This document shows positions 1 to 9,910 of a stretch of DNA of 64,000 nt, piece by piece. The position numbers and the translations under genes are program-made. Source of the DNA: Treponema zioleckii. Lineage in GTDB: Bacteria > Spirochaetota > Spirochaetia > Treponematales > Treponemataceae. Each line of letters starts with the position of its first letter. The first letter of the stretch is position 1. A model generated the notes under the pieces. It was not told the DNA's origin, made no database searches, and was given only the letters and a program-made list of their open reading frames with translations. The stretch lies in the NCBI RefSeq assembly GCF_014737315.1, contig NZ_JPUF01000008.1, positions 1 to 64,000 of the forward strand, read 5' to 3'.

Positions 1-7
1 TTGTAAG

Positions 8-79
8 AGCGGCAGAAGGGAGTCGAACCCTCGTCTTCAGCTTGGAAGGCTGAGATAATAGCCGTTATATGACTGCCGC
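8..79 (-). tRNA. tRNA-Gly (anticodon TCC)
   Basis: Read on the minus strand the sequence folds as a cloverleaf. The acceptor arms GCGGCAG and CTGCCGC pair over 7 bp, the anticodon stem is TCAGC/GCTGA around the loop CTTCCAA (anticodon TCC, glycine), and the T arm GAGGG-TTCGACT-CCCTT is canonical. The discriminator base is T, as is usual for bacterial tRNA-Gly. The 3' CCA is not encoded (TCTT follows the acceptor), so CCA must be added enzymatically. It lies just beyond the hslU terminator and has its own likely promoter. Confidence 0.96.
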
Positions 80-96
80 AAAAGCGATGAAAATAG

Positions 97-123
97 ATTA
101 TAGATTTTTGATAATCAAGTCAA
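97..123 (-). promoter_or_regulatory. Likely sigma70-type promoter of tRNA-Gly
   Basis: On the minus strand TTGACT (118-123) and TATAAT (97-102) stand 15 nt apart, about 18 nt upstream of the tRNA 5' end. The -10 is perfect; the spacer is short by 2 nt, so the -35 assignment is tentative. Confidence 0.5.
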
Positions 124-165
124 TAGTTTTTCTTTGTATTTTATTCAATTTTTTTTTGCATTAAA

Positions 166-196
166 AAAATAACGGCTGCCCCAAAAAAAGCAGCCG
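166..196 (-). terminator. Intrinsic terminator after hslU
   Basis: A perfect 7-bp stem CGGCTGC/GCAGCCG (173-179 and 190-196) lies about 10 bp after the hslU stop codon and is followed on the minus strand by a run of seven T (166-172). It should end the long minus-strand transcript before the tRNA. Confidence 0.85.
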
Positions 197-205
197 AAAA
201 AAAAT

Positions 206-1693
206 CTACAAAATATATCTTGAAAGATCTTGATCTTTGATTACTCCGTTGAGTTTCTCATCAACATACGAACTGTCAATCGTCAAAGTCTCGCCAGCAT
301 GCTCGTCAGCATCAAAACTGATTTCTTCAAGAACCTTTTCCATAATTGTGTGAAGTCGTCTTGCACCGATGTTCTCGCTCTTCGAGTTTACTTCCTCGGC
401 AAGAACGCTCATGCGGTCAATCGCGTCGTCTGTAAACACGATTTTGAGTCCTTCTGTTGCAAGCAAAGCCGAATACTGCTTGGTAAGGGCATTTTTTGGT
501 TCAAGAAGGATTTTTCTAAAATCTTCCTTGGTAAGAGATTCAAGCTCAACTCGAAGCGGAAATCGTCCCTGAAGCTCAGGAATCAAATCGCTCGGAGCCG
601 AAAGACTAAATGCGCCTGCGGCCACAAAAAGAATATGAGTCGTGTCAACAACACCGAATTTTGTGTTGACTTTTGAGCCTTCAACAATCGGAAGAATGTC
701 TCGCTGAACACCTTCGCGGCTAACGTCTCGACCGCTAGCAGCCCCGCCCTTCGTAGCAATTTTGTCAATTTCGTCAATAAAAATGATTCCGCTCTGCTCA
801 ACCCGATTTTTTGCAATGTCCGCAACTTTGTCCGGATCAATCATCGAATCAAGAACGTCTTCCTGCAAAATCTTTTTTGCCTCACGAACAGAAACAGTCT
901 TTTTCTTCATGTTCCGTCCGCTCAAAAGATTCGACAAATCCTGCATTCCGCTCTGCAAGTCGTCAAGACTTCCGCCAGCAATAATTTCCATGCTCGGAAC
1001 GCTTCGCTGTCTCTTTACAGTCACTTCAACCTCGCGGTCATCAAGTTTTCCTTCACGGAGCATCTGTCTAAATTTCTCGCGTGTTGGATTTGCAGCAGTT
1101 TTTTTAGATTCATCTTCAGCCTGCTTTTCTGCAAGTTTTTTATTCTGCTCTTCAAGAGTCTTCATTGCGTCAGCAGAAGATTCAAAAAGCTCTCCGAGTG
1201 ACGAGAAAGTTTGCACAGATTCCTGCTCGGCAGAATTATCTTTTTTGCCAGTACCAGGAAGAAGCAAATCCAAAAGCCGCTCCTCAACCTTTGGCCAGCT
1301 TGCCTCGCGAAGCTGCTCTTCCATCTCGTGCTTTACATTGTTGTAACCAACTGCCATCAAATCACGCACCATGCTCTCAACGTCACGGCCAACATAACCG
1401 ACTTCGGTGTATTTTGTAGCCTCAACCTTAATAAACGGTGCGTTCACGAGTTTTGCAAGCCGGCGGGCAATTTCCGTTTTTCCAACTCCGGTCGGTCCAA
1501 TCATCAGAATGTTTTTTGGAGCAACCTCGTCACGGATTTCTGCCGACAAATGAATTCTTCGGATTCTGTTTCTGAGGGCGACAGCCACAGCCTTTTTTGC
1601 TTTTTCTTGACCGATAATGTATTGGTCAAGCCGATTTACAATCTCTTTTGGCGTTAAGCCGTCGATTTTCGATTCAATTGCATTTTCTGCCAT
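206..1693 (-). CDS. hslU: HslU (ClpY) ATPase subunit of the HslVU protease
   Basis: AAA+ unfoldase that feeds substrates into the HslV proteolytic chamber in the cytoplasm. The N-terminus has the family signature around IGQEKAKKAVAVALRNR. Walker A is GPTGVGKT (residues about 66-73) and Walker B is IIFIDEID near residue 305. A charged, variable I-domain of about 110-250 separates them, which makes the 495-aa protein longer than the usual 440-460. The C-terminus DLSRYIL matches the tail that docks between HslV subunits. The ATG start lies 66 bp behind hslV, and the gene is the last of the minus-strand block, followed by a terminator. Identification is by visible family motifs and the hslV neighbour. 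Confidence 0.97.
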   Translation of the reverse strand: MAENAIESKIDGLTPKEIVNRLDQYIIGQEKAKKAVAVALRNRIRRIHLSAEIRDEVAPKNILMIGPTGVGKTEIARRLAKLVNAPFIKVEATKYTEVGYVGRDVESMVRDLMAVGYNNVKHEMEEQLREASWPKVEERLLDLLLPGTGKKDNSAEQESVQTFSSLGELFESSADAMKTLEEQNKKLAEKQAEDESKKTAANPTREKFRQMLREGKLDDREVEVTVKRQRSVPSMEIIAGGSLDDLQSGMQDLSNLLSGRNMKKKTVSVREAKKILQEDVLDSMIDPDKVADIAKNRVEQSGIIFIDEIDKIATKGGAASGRDVSREGVQRDILPIVEGSKVNTKFGVVDTTHILFVAAGAFSLSAPSDLIPELQGRFPLRVELESLTKEDFRKILLEPKNALTKQYSALLATEGLKIVFTDDAIDRMSVLAEEVNSKSENIGARRLHTIMEKVLEEISFDADEHAGETLTIDSSYVDEKLNGVIKDQDLSRYIL

Positions 1694-1759
1694 ATAAATT
1701 TCCTGTCGGGCAAAATAAATTCTGCCACGGTTATTTTATTTTTTTCGGGAGTTTCCCAA

Positions 1760-2305
1760 TTATTTTTCGAGAGTCTCGCAAATCACGTTGCCGTTAGTGT
1801 AAATGCAAATATTTCCCGCAATTCTAAGGCTTCTCTCGGCAATCTCTTTCGCGCTCAAATCGCTCGAATCCAAGTATGCGAGTGCCGCAGAATACGCGTA
1901 ATTTCCGCCGGAACCAATTGCAAGAACATCGTTCTCTGGCTCAATAACGTTTCCGTCACCAGAAATCAAAAGGATTCTGTTCAAATCCGCAACAATGAGC
2001 ATTGCCTCAAGTTTTTGTAAAGAACGCTCAGTTCTCCACATTTTTGCAAGCTCCACGGCAGAACGAAGAATGTCTCCGTTGAATTCCTTAACTTTTTCTT
2101 CGAATTTTTCAAGAAGGGTGAACGCGTCCGCAACGCTTCCTGCAAAGCCCGTAAGAATCTTGCCGTTATAAATTTTTCGAACCTTTCTTGCATTACCTTT
2201 ACAAACTGTATTTCCAAGCGTAACCTGGCCATCTCCGGCCATCGCAACCTGACCATTTCGTTTTACGGCAATTACGGTCGTGCTTCTGATTTTTTCCTGT
2301 TCCAT
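1760..2305 (-). CDS. hslV: HslV (ClpQ) peptidase subunit with a short propeptide
   Basis: N-terminal-threonine hydrolase forming the proteolytic core of HslVU. Residues T9-T10 in [12 protein letters not shown] align with the Thr2 nucleophile of E. coli HslV (MTTIVSVRRNG). The rest matches well, for example [22 protein letters not shown] and AIGSGGNYA. The start was set at the ATG at 2305, because AGGAG sits 6-7 nt upstream; an in-frame upstream Met gives an implausible 20-residue extension. Even so, 8 residues precede the catalytic Thr, so autoprocessing of a short propeptide is implied, unlike the Met-only removal in E. coli. It lies between xerC and hslU, the same order as codV-clpQ-clpY in Firmicutes. 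Confidence 0.95.
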   Translation of the reverse strand: MEQEKIRSTTVIAVKRNGQVAMAGDGQVTLGNTVCKGNARKVRKIYNGKILTGFAGSVADAFTLLEKFEEKVKEFNGDILRSAVELAKMWRTERSLQKLEAMLIVADLNRILLISGDGNVIEPENDVLAIGSGGNYAYSAALAYLDSSDLSAKEIAERSLRIAGNICIYTNGNVICETLEK

Positions 2306-2367
2306 AAATTCTCCTAAAATAAGAATCCTATTGAACGTGTTCGACAACTTCAGTTTTCCGAGCACGT

Positions 2368-3306
2368 CTATTTTTCTTTGTCACCGCCATGAGGGTGAGC
2401 CTTGTTATACATGGCTATAAGCTGATTCGTGTTGATGTGCGTGTAACGCTGCGTCGTCGATATGCTTGAATGGCCCAAAAGTTCCTGAACAAGACGCACA
2501 TCCGCGCCATTAGTCAACATTGCGGTCGCAAAAGTATGCCTGAACGCATGGGGTGAAACATGAATTTTCGTTCCCTCGCTTCCAGAATATCTTGTAAGGA
2601 TATAAGCAATTCCGCGTGTTGTAAGCGGCTTTCCGCGTTGGTTCACAAAAAGAGCCTGCTCGTCATCAGCAGGAAATCTTTGCGAACGGTCATCAAGGTA
2701 TTTTTTTAATGCTTCAACGGCATCTTTTTCAAAATAAACCCGTCTGTCCTTCCGGCCTTTTCCTGTCACAATCGCCGATGAAAAATCAGCTTCCAAATCC
2801 GAAATTAAAAGCGAGGCAAGTTCGCTAACACGGCATCCGCTCGAATACAACATTTCCAAAATCGCACAGTCTCGAGACGACCAGAGCAGTTCGTTTTTTT
2901 CTGGTTGCGCACAAAGTTTGTCAACTTCGGAATTCGTCATAAAACGGGGAAGCCTTTTAGGAATCTTTACCGATTTGATTTCAAAAGTCGGATTCATTTG
3001 AATATAATCAATTTTTCTGCAGTAGGCAAATAAAGTTTTTACGGAAGACAAAAATCTGTTAATCGATGCGGCGGCACTTTTATTTTTTGAAAGGAATCCA
3101 ATGCATGCACGGATATTCTCTTCGCGCACAACTGAAATTTCAGAATCGGAAGGAATTCCGTTTTCGCGAAGAATCGTTTTAAAGCGGTCCAAATCCAAAC
3201 GATACGCCTTTACAGTATTTGGGGAAAGACCTCGCACCGAATCAAGATAGAGCAAAAATTCATCTATGCAGTCTTCAAGAGAATGATTTTCTTTTTTTTC
3301 GTTCAT
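2368..3306 (-). CDS. xerC: Tyrosine recombinase XerC-like
   Basis: Site-specific recombinase of 312 aa, expected to act with XerD at dif to resolve chromosome dimers. An N-terminal SAM-like DNA-binding domain (about 10-100) precedes the catalytic domain. The catalytic set is visible: Arg in [10 protein letters not shown], Lys in [11 protein letters not shown]-x-x-R in [11 protein letters not shown], and His and nucleophile Tyr in [16 protein letters not shown]. It lies 62 nt upstream of the hslV start. A second Xer gene is 5 kb upstream in the same block; this one is called XerC by its linkage to hslVU, not by a tree. The ATG has only a weak ribosome site. Confidence 0.9.
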   Translation of the reverse strand: MNEKKENHSLEDCIDEFLLYLDSVRGLSPNTVKAYRLDLDRFKTILRENGIPSDSEISVVREENIRACIGFLSKNKSAAASINRFLSSVKTLFAYCRKIDYIQMNPTFEIKSVKIPKRLPRFMTNSEVDKLCAQPEKNELLWSSRDCAILEMLYSSGCRVSELASLLISDLEADFSSAIVTGKGRKDRRVYFEKDAVEALKKYLDDRSQRFPADDEQALFVNQRGKPLTTRGIAYILTRYSGSEGTKIHVSPHAFRHTFATAMLTNGADVRLVQELLGHSSISTTQRYTHINTNQLIAMYNKAHPHGGDKEK

Positions 3307-3398
3307 AAAAACAATCTATACGGAAACCCCGAAAGATTGAAATTTTTCGAAGTTTCCCTGTATAAACTCCAAACTGAAGTTTTTGATTCCATTGCAAG

Positions 3399-5547
3399 TT
3401 ATTTTAGCTCAATATTGGACATCAACTTTTTAATGTCTTCAGACTTTTCTTCATCCGCAGAGTGCAAGTAGTCGCAGTCAGGATTTATGCAAGACTTGTA
3501 GTTTCCGTTTTTTTTGTCGAATTTTTTCAACGAGGAACCAGCCGCACTTTGGACAATATTGGTCAATCGGCTTGAAATGCGAAATAAAATTGCACTTAGG
3601 ATAATTTGAACAACCAAAAAACTCCTTTCCGCGGCCACGAGTTTTTCTTGCAACAATTTCACCGTCGCAGCCTTTTACAGGACATTTTGCAAGCGGAATA
3701 GAGCGAGTGTTGTGGCATTCCGGGAATCCTGAACAAGCGAGAAAGTAACCAAACCTGCCGAGTTTTTTAACGAACGGTTTTCCGCATTTTTCGCAAATTT
3801 TGTCAGTGGTTTCGTCAAGGAATCCCTTTACGCTTTTTTGAGTATGCTCAACTTCATCAACACGTTTTTTGAACGGACCATAAAAGTCTGCAATCATGTT
3901 GTTCCAAACAATTTTGTCCTGCTCAACTTCATCAAGTTTGTTTTCGATGTCGGCCGTAAAATGTTCGTTGATTACGTCCGGGAATGCTTCGACCAGAATC
4001 TTGCAAATCATTCGTCCCAAAATCGTAGGAACAAGCTGTTTATTGCTCCGAGTAACATAATATCGGTCAAGAAGCGTGGAAATAATCGGCGCGTAAGTTG
4101 AAGGTCGTCCGATTCCTTTTTCTTCAAGAACTTTTACAACCGAAGCGTCAGTGTATCGGGCAGGACCTTGAGTAAAATGCTGCTCTGGATAGAATTCGTG
4201 ACTGGCTTCAAGAACCTCGTCTTTTTTGAGAGAAGGCAAACTTCCTGTAATTTCCTCTTTTGAAGAAAGAAGTTTGATGACTTTATAAAATCCCTTTTCG
4301 ATTAATTTGCTCGCGCTAACCCTAAAAAGAGCATCTCCCGCCTGAATGTCAACGCTCATCGTGGCAGTTTTTGCATTGTTCATCTGGCTCGAAACAAAAC
4401 GCTCCCAAATGATTGTGTAAAGACGCAACTGGTCACGGGAAAGATATTCTTTCATTTCGTCTGGCGTGTATTTTGTGTACGTCGGACGGATACATTCATG
4501 GGCATCCTGGGCGCTCTTTCCTACGGCATAGTGAATCGGCTCTGCCGGAAGTTCGTCGGCAAAATTCTTTCCAATCCATTCGCGAACTTCGTCAAGGGCA
4601 GTCTTTGCAATGCGAACAGAGTCGGTTCGCATGTAAGTAATAAGACCCACACGGTTTGCGCCAATCTGGATTCCTTCGTAAAGTTGCTGAGCAATCTGCA
4701 TCGTTTTTCGGGAAGTGAATCCGAGTCGGTTTGCGGCTGATTGCTGAAGTTTACTCGTAGTGAACGGAGGCTTCGGCTTTACGCTTTTTTCGGTGACTTT
4801 TACATCGCTCACTTTGCACTGAGAATTCTTTATTTCATCAATAATTTTATTTACAGACTCTTCGTTTTTTAATTCAGGTTTTTCGCCTTTGTACTGAACA
4901 AGCTGAGCCGTAAATTTAGATTTTCCTTTTGCAAAATCAGCTTCGAGAGTCCAATATTCTTCCGGAATAAAATCTTCAACTTCTTTTTCGCGCTCACAAA
5001 TCAAACGAAGGGCTACGGACTGAACTCGCCCCGCGCTAAGGCCGTTCTTCACTTTTTCCCACAAAAGCGGGCTCAAATTGTAGCCAACAAGTCTGTCAAG
5101 AACGCGGCGGGCTTTTTGTGCATTCACCTTGCTCTCCACGATTTCGCCAGGATGTTTTACAGCCTCTTTGATTGCAAGCGGAGTGATTTCGTTAAAAACG
5201 ATTCGTTTTATATCCGCTTTGGTTTTATCTTTTAGGGCATTGTTCAAATGCCAGGCGATGGCCTCTCCTTCACGGTCGTTATCGGATGCGAGCAGAACGT
5301 GGTCAGATTTTTTTGCGTCACGCTGCAATTCTTTTAATAGACTCGCGCGTCCACGAACTGTTATGTATTCTGGCTGAAAGTTGTCTTCAATATTTACAGC
5401 CATTCTTGATTTGGGCAAATCGATAAGATGTCCCATAGAAGCTTTTACCGTATAGCCCGCACCCAAATATTTTTCAATTGTCGTTGCTTTTGCAGGAGAC
5501 TCAACTATTACTAGTGTTGATTCAGCAGGTTTCTTCTTAGTCGCCAT
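3399..5547 (-). CDS. topA: DNA topoisomerase I, frame broken near the C-terminus
   Basis: Type IA topoisomerase that relaxes negative supercoils. The TOPRIM domain opens with LVIVESPAKATTIEKYLG and includes ASDNDREGEAIAWHL; the catalytic Tyr is in GLITYMRTDSVRI. Three C-terminal zinc ribbons start at CEKCGKP, CPVKGCDG and CPKCGW. Translation from 5547 leaves the expected frame after about residue 673 and stops at 3478. Dropping one A from the 6-A run (3522-3527 on the plus strand) restores the third ribbon (KFDKKNGNYKSC, then NPDC) and a stop at 3399, giving about 715 aa. Start: ATG 5547 has GGAG 6 nt upstream; ATG 5559 does not. Without the fix the third zinc ribbon is lost. Confidence 0.93.
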
Positions 5548-5633
5548 AGATTTCTCCATTTTTCTTAAATTGAGGTATCCATTATATAAACTATCGTATA
5601 GATAGAAGAAAATTTTTAGTTTATAGACATACC

Positions 5634-6597
5634 CTATTGAAATTTTCTACATTTTTTGTAATCAGAATAATCTTTTATAATTTGCGCACCATCTTTTACA
5701 AAAGCTGCTGGCGAATTATTAAGTTTATTTTCGGCAGATTTAAAATTACTTAAATCTGATTTTATTTTTTGAATCACGCTCTGCGTAAGGATTTCAGATT
5801 CCTTTGAAAAGCACTCGGCATGAAAATAGAGTTCACGGTTATAATCCAAAGCAAGACCGGCCGTGAGCATAGCACCGCTTCCCGGCGGAGCCTGAATCAC
5901 CACCGTGGCAGGAGAAAGGGCTGCCACAATTCTGTTCCTCTGTACAAAACGAAAATTCATTGCAGGTGTTCCTGGAATATATTCGCTTAAAATCACACCA
6001 CCACTCTCAAGAATTCTTGCGGCCAATCGTGTGTTCGATTTTGGAGCAATGTTATCGATTCCGCCCGGCAAAACAGCTGCCGTTCCGCCCAAATCAGCGC
6101 TCAGCGCACCTTTGTGGGCGCAAGCATCTATTCCAAAGGCAAGCCCGCTCACAACAACGCAATCGTCATTAGCGGCTTCCATTGAAAAACTCTCGGCAGC
6201 CTCTTTTGCGCTTACGGTACAGTGCCTTGTCCCGACGACAGAAACACATTGTTTCTTTAGGATTTCCAAATTTCCACGATAAAAAAGCATGTACGGCGGA
6301 TCTTTCATTTCCCTGAGCATCGCAGGAAAATCCGCTCCGTCGATGCAAGTAAAACCGATTCCAAAGGCTTTTAAAATATGAAGTGACTGAAAAGCATTCT
6401 TTAGAGACAAACTCCCGTTCCAAGAACAACGTGAAAATACACGTTTGAGAGAAAATTGAAGATCATCAAGAGTCATTTTTGCAAGACATTCGGCAGAATC
6501 CACCGTCGAAGCCAGCGTGCTATTTTTCTTTTGTAGTCAAAAAAGAAGCGTCTGCAAGAATCAGACGCTTTAAAAGCTCACCTTCATCAATTTTCAT
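5634..6597 (-). CDS. dprA: DprA/Smf DNA-processing protein, frame broken near the N-terminus
   Basis: Rossmann-fold protein that loads RecA on incoming single-stranded DNA in transformation. The core is visible: GTRHCTVSAKEAAE, VVSGLAFGIDACAH, LPGGIDNIAPKSN and FVQRNRIVAALS. An ATG at 6597 overlaps the upstream TPR gene stop (ATGA) and opens a frame that ends in a stop after FLTTKEK. The main frame resumes at once as NSTLASTVDSAEC. Removing one A from the adjoining A runs (plus-strand T runs 6523-6527 or 6529-6532) joins them into about 320 aa. As it stands, only a GTG at 6503 or ATG at 6476, both without ribosome sites, could start the large part. Confidence 0.88.
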
Positions 6598-7326
6598 GCT
6601 GAGCATCCATAACGAATTTCTTGTTGGCAAGAGCCTCGTTTCGTTTTTTCTCGGTATTTTGAAAGTCTTATAATTTCGTCGTAAAGTGTAATTGCCTTGT
6701 CATACAAGCCGGTTGAAGAATACGCGCGGGCCAAAATAAACATGGCATCAGTATTTTTTGTATCGATTGTAAGGAGTGTTTCTAGCGGAGTTATAGCTTT
6801 GTCCTCCGAATCTTTGAATTCAAAAACATAAAGAACACCGAGCGCATACAGAGCACGCGTGTAGCGGGGATTTATTTGAATCGCACGACTGTAAGCTTCT
6901 TCTGCAAGCCTCAAATAATTATTTTTTTCGGTCATTGCTTCCAGTTCCGCCAAAATCAAGAGCTGCATGAGACATATAGCCAGCACACAAACCTACATAA
7001 TAGTAGAGATTTTCGTTGTCAGGATAGAATTGCAAAGCAGCCTCAAAACTCTTAAGTGCCTCGCCATACATTTTTGCGTCAAGATAGCGGACTCCAAGCA
7101 TTTTGTACCAAATCGCAACCTGACCGTTCGCAAGCTGAATGTCCATTACGCGATCCTGATATTTTTTGATTGCAACTTGCAGTTCTTCAACAGTCGTAGG
7201 ATTAACAACGCCTTCCTCAAGTTTCTGAAGTCTTATGACCGATTTTGAAGATTTAGAACATCCAGAAAGCAATAAAACGGCAATCAAAATGCCTAGTATT
7301 TTACGTTTTGTAATATCTCTATCCAT
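6594..7326 (-). CDS. TPR lipoprotein, frame broken mid-gene
   Basis: The N-terminus MDRDITKRK, hydrophobic segment and lipobox LLSGC (Cys about 23) indicate a lipoprotein. Two to three TPR-like helical pairs follow (YLDAKMYGEALKSFEAALQ, AEEAYSRAIQINPRYTRALY, YSSTGLYDKAITLYDEI). The first frame stops right after GGTGSNDRKK. Dropping one A of the 7-A run (plus strand 6922-6928) fuses it to NNYLRLAEEAYSR and gives about 243 aa ending at 6594. The stop overlaps the dprA ATG, so the pair looks translationally coupled. The position next to xerD and ftsZ suggests an envelope or division accessory, but no function can be assigned. Confidence 0.8.
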
Positions 7327-7342
7327 TTTTTCCTCTTTTTTT

Positions 7343-8290
7343 CTATCGGCTGATTAATTTATTATCATCAGTTTCATTAATATTTTCCTGTATTTTTTCG
7401 GAATTATGACCAGGAAAATAAGTATTATGTCCTTCCCTAAGCTGCTTGTCTTCGACATGGGTATAAATTGTAGTCGTAGACAAATCAGAATGCCCCAAAA
7501 GTTCCTGAACGGACCTTAAATCCATTCCCCCGGCAAGCAAATGAGTCGCAAACGAATGCCGAAGAGTATGAACTTTTGCGGTAACACCGCTTTTTGCCTC
7601 AAACGTCTGAAAATTCTTCCAGACCCCTTTTCGGCTTATAGGCTCGCCCTTGTAATTTACGAAAACCTGAGAAACAACCTTGCCTTTTACAAGATTAGGG
7701 CGCACGTCATTCAAATACGCTTCAAGGCGTTTTTTGGCAGATTCGCCAAACGGCACCATTCGTTCCTTGTCGCCTTTTCCATGCACGATTATCATCTGCT
7801 CGTTCAAATGAAGATTTTCGATTTTCAGTGAGCAAACCTCGCTAATACGAAGTCCGCAAGAATAAACAAGCTCAAAAAGCGCACGATCCCTGATTCCAAG
7901 CGGTTTCGAAACATCTATTGAATCAAGAAGAGAATCAACCTGTTCCACAGAAAGCACCCGCGGAAGCGAACGGGAAGCTTTTGGCCGGTCAAGAAGTTTT
8001 GCGATATTTTCTTTCCACATGCCAGCTCGCACGAGATACGAACCGAACGCACGAAGACCTGAAATATCTTTTGCAATCGTAAGTTCGTCACAAGACTTCT
8101 CGGTTTTTCGCCATGTAAGAAAATACAAAAGGTTCTGAATCGTGACCGATGCAAGTTTGATTTGTTCTTGTACTAGCCAATTCAAAAATATTTCGCATGA
8201 CTCGCAATAAGTCTGGGCCGTAAGCTCAGAAACCCGCTCTACAGACGCTAAGTCGTTGTAGAATCTGGAGAGCAGAAGTTCTATAGTCAT
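7343..8290 (-). CDS. xerD: Tyrosine recombinase XerD-like
   Basis: Second Xer-type recombinase (315 aa). Catalytic residues: Arg in SCGLRISEVC, Lys in VHGKGDKERMV, H-x-x-R in HTLRHSFATHLL, and His and Tyr in LLGHSDLSTTTIYTHVE. The ATG overlaps the ftsZ stop by one base (TAATG), so translation is probably coupled to ftsZ. A C-terminal extension after the Tyr motif (about 30 residues, rich in Asn and Glu) is longer than in E. coli XerD. XerC/XerD naming is by position and general similarity; the pair could be reversed. Confidence 0.88.
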   Translation of the reverse strand: MTIELLLSRFYNDLASVERVSELTAQTYCESCEIFLNWLVQEQIKLASVTIQNLLYFLTWRKTEKSCDELTIAKDISGLRAFGSYLVRAGMWKENIAKLLDRPKASRSLPRVLSVEQVDSLLDSIDVSKPLGIRDRALFELVYSCGLRISEVCSLKIENLHLNEQMIIVHGKGDKERMVPFGESAKKRLEAYLNDVRPNLVKGKVVSQVFVNYKGEPISRKGVWKNFQTFEAKSGVTAKVHTLRHSFATHLLAGGMDLRSVQELLGHSDLSTTTIYTHVEDKQLREGHNTYFPGHNSEKIQENINETDDNKLISR

Positions 8291-9805
8291 TATTCCTTAC
8301 CAAAACCAATATTTTTAGAAAGCTTGCTCACGTCCAAATGCCAAATTGCAGGCTGACTCAAATCATTTGGATTAGATTCAAAGTCTTTTGGTGGCTGCAA
8401 AGATGACGAAACGGGCTTTACAGGCTGAACAGGTCGAGACACCGGAGGAACAGACCTTGCAGGCTGCATTTGCGGAGCCGCAGTTTTTCCCATTGCAACA
8501 GCAGAAGGATTTCTCAAATAGTCCATATCAACAGGGGCAGATTTTGCAGCCGGCATAGGAGTTGGTTCAGGAATCGGAGATTTTTTTACAGGGTCTTCGT
8601 AAACCGGAGTGTCAAAAAGACCAGACATTCCGTCAGGTATAGAAGAGAAAGCTCTTTCTGAAGCAACAGAAGCTGAAACCTTTGCAGGTGCCTCTGGCTG
8701 TGGAACCGGAGGAACTACAGGAGTTTTTGGATTTACCAAGTCCTGGAAATCGCCGTAACCAAGTTCGTTTGTAGAATCGATAGGCTTTTTTACGACAGGT
8801 TTTGAAACGGAACTGTCAGGTTTCTTGTTTGAATGGAATCCTGTAGCGATAACAGTTACGCTTACGCTTTCGCCCATATTGTTATCAATCACCTGACCCC
8901 AAATAACTCTTGCCTCTGAATCTGCGCTTGCAGTAACAATTCGAACAATCTCTTCACACTCGTTAAGAGAGAACTGATCGTTTCCGCAAATATTAATAAG
9001 GATATTTTTTGCACCGTCAATGTTCGTGTTTTCAAGGAGTTTGTTTCCGATTGCGGCAGTAGCAGCATCAGTCGCACGATTTTCGCCTTCGCCAATACCA
9101 ATGCCGAAGATAGCGTCTCCCTGCCCCTTCATCGCAGAACTTACATCTCGGAAGTCAAGGTTAATAAGTCCTTTTTTAGTGATAATATCAGAAATTCCCT
9201 GAACGCCCTGGCGAAGAATATCATCAACTTTTCGGAACGCCTCAGGAATCGAAATTCGCTTTCCAGTTTCATCAAGAACATGCTGATTCGGAATTACGAT
9301 AAGAGAATCAACCTCTTCGTGAAGTTTTTTAATGCCGGCCTCAGCCTGAGACATTCGGACAGGTCCTTCAAACTTAAACGGTTTTGTTACAACAGCAACA
9401 GTCAACGCACCAAGTTCACGCGCAATTCTTGCAACGACAGGAGCCGAACCTGTTCCCGTTCCACCGCCCATACCTGCGGTTACAAAAACCATGTCGGCAT
9501 CTTTTAGAAGACCTTTTATAACTTCTTCGTCTTCTTTTGCAGCTTCTTCACCAACCTCAGGACGACCACCGGCACCAAGACCGCCGGCACTATTTTTTTC
9601 CGATTTGTATTTTTTCATCAGCTTTTGATTCGCTCAAAACCTGAAGGTCGGTATTCAATGCGATAAATTCAACATTTTGGATATTTGCGTCAATCATGCA
9701 GTCAACAGCGTTACCGCCACCGCCGCCACAACCAACGACTTTGATTACAGTCGGACTCGTAACATTCAACGTCTTTCCATTGTTATTTACAACTTGCACA
9801 TCCAT
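8290..9805 (-). CDS. ftsZ: Cell division GTPase FtsZ, frame broken early
   Basis: Tubulin-like GTPase that forms the Z ring. Visible motifs: [22 protein letters not shown]-type ALNTDLQVL, tubulin signature [13 protein letters not shown], and T7 loop NLDFRDV. The long Pro-rich linker (about 320-480) makes a ~504-aa protein. The N-terminal frame stops after IQIGKK and the next continues SAGGLGAGG; removing one A of the 7-A run (plus strand 9593-9599) restores the family sequence ([14 protein letters not shown]). The start was set at ATG 9805 (MDVQVVNN) behind GGGAGG. A cell needs FtsZ, so an intact gene is expected in life. The canonical C-terminal FtsA-binding peptide is not obvious. Confidence 0.93.
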
Positions 9806-9910
9806 CAATCTGCTTGCCTCCCACCCATAAAAAGGAATCCCCATTCCATATGAGACGAAATTTATTTAAGCCTAATTTTTTGATTTATTCTTTATACCAA
9901 AAAAAAGATT

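Noticed and set aside
762-1346. 194-codon plus-strand frame antisense to hslU
   Set aside because: Ser/Phe-rich translation with no motif; it is the antisense shadow of the conserved hslU coding sequence.
3399-5559. Programmed frameshifting in topA
   Set aside because: There is no canonical slippery heptamer with a downstream structure at 3522-3527, and three other genes nearby show the same kind of break; a sequence error fits better.
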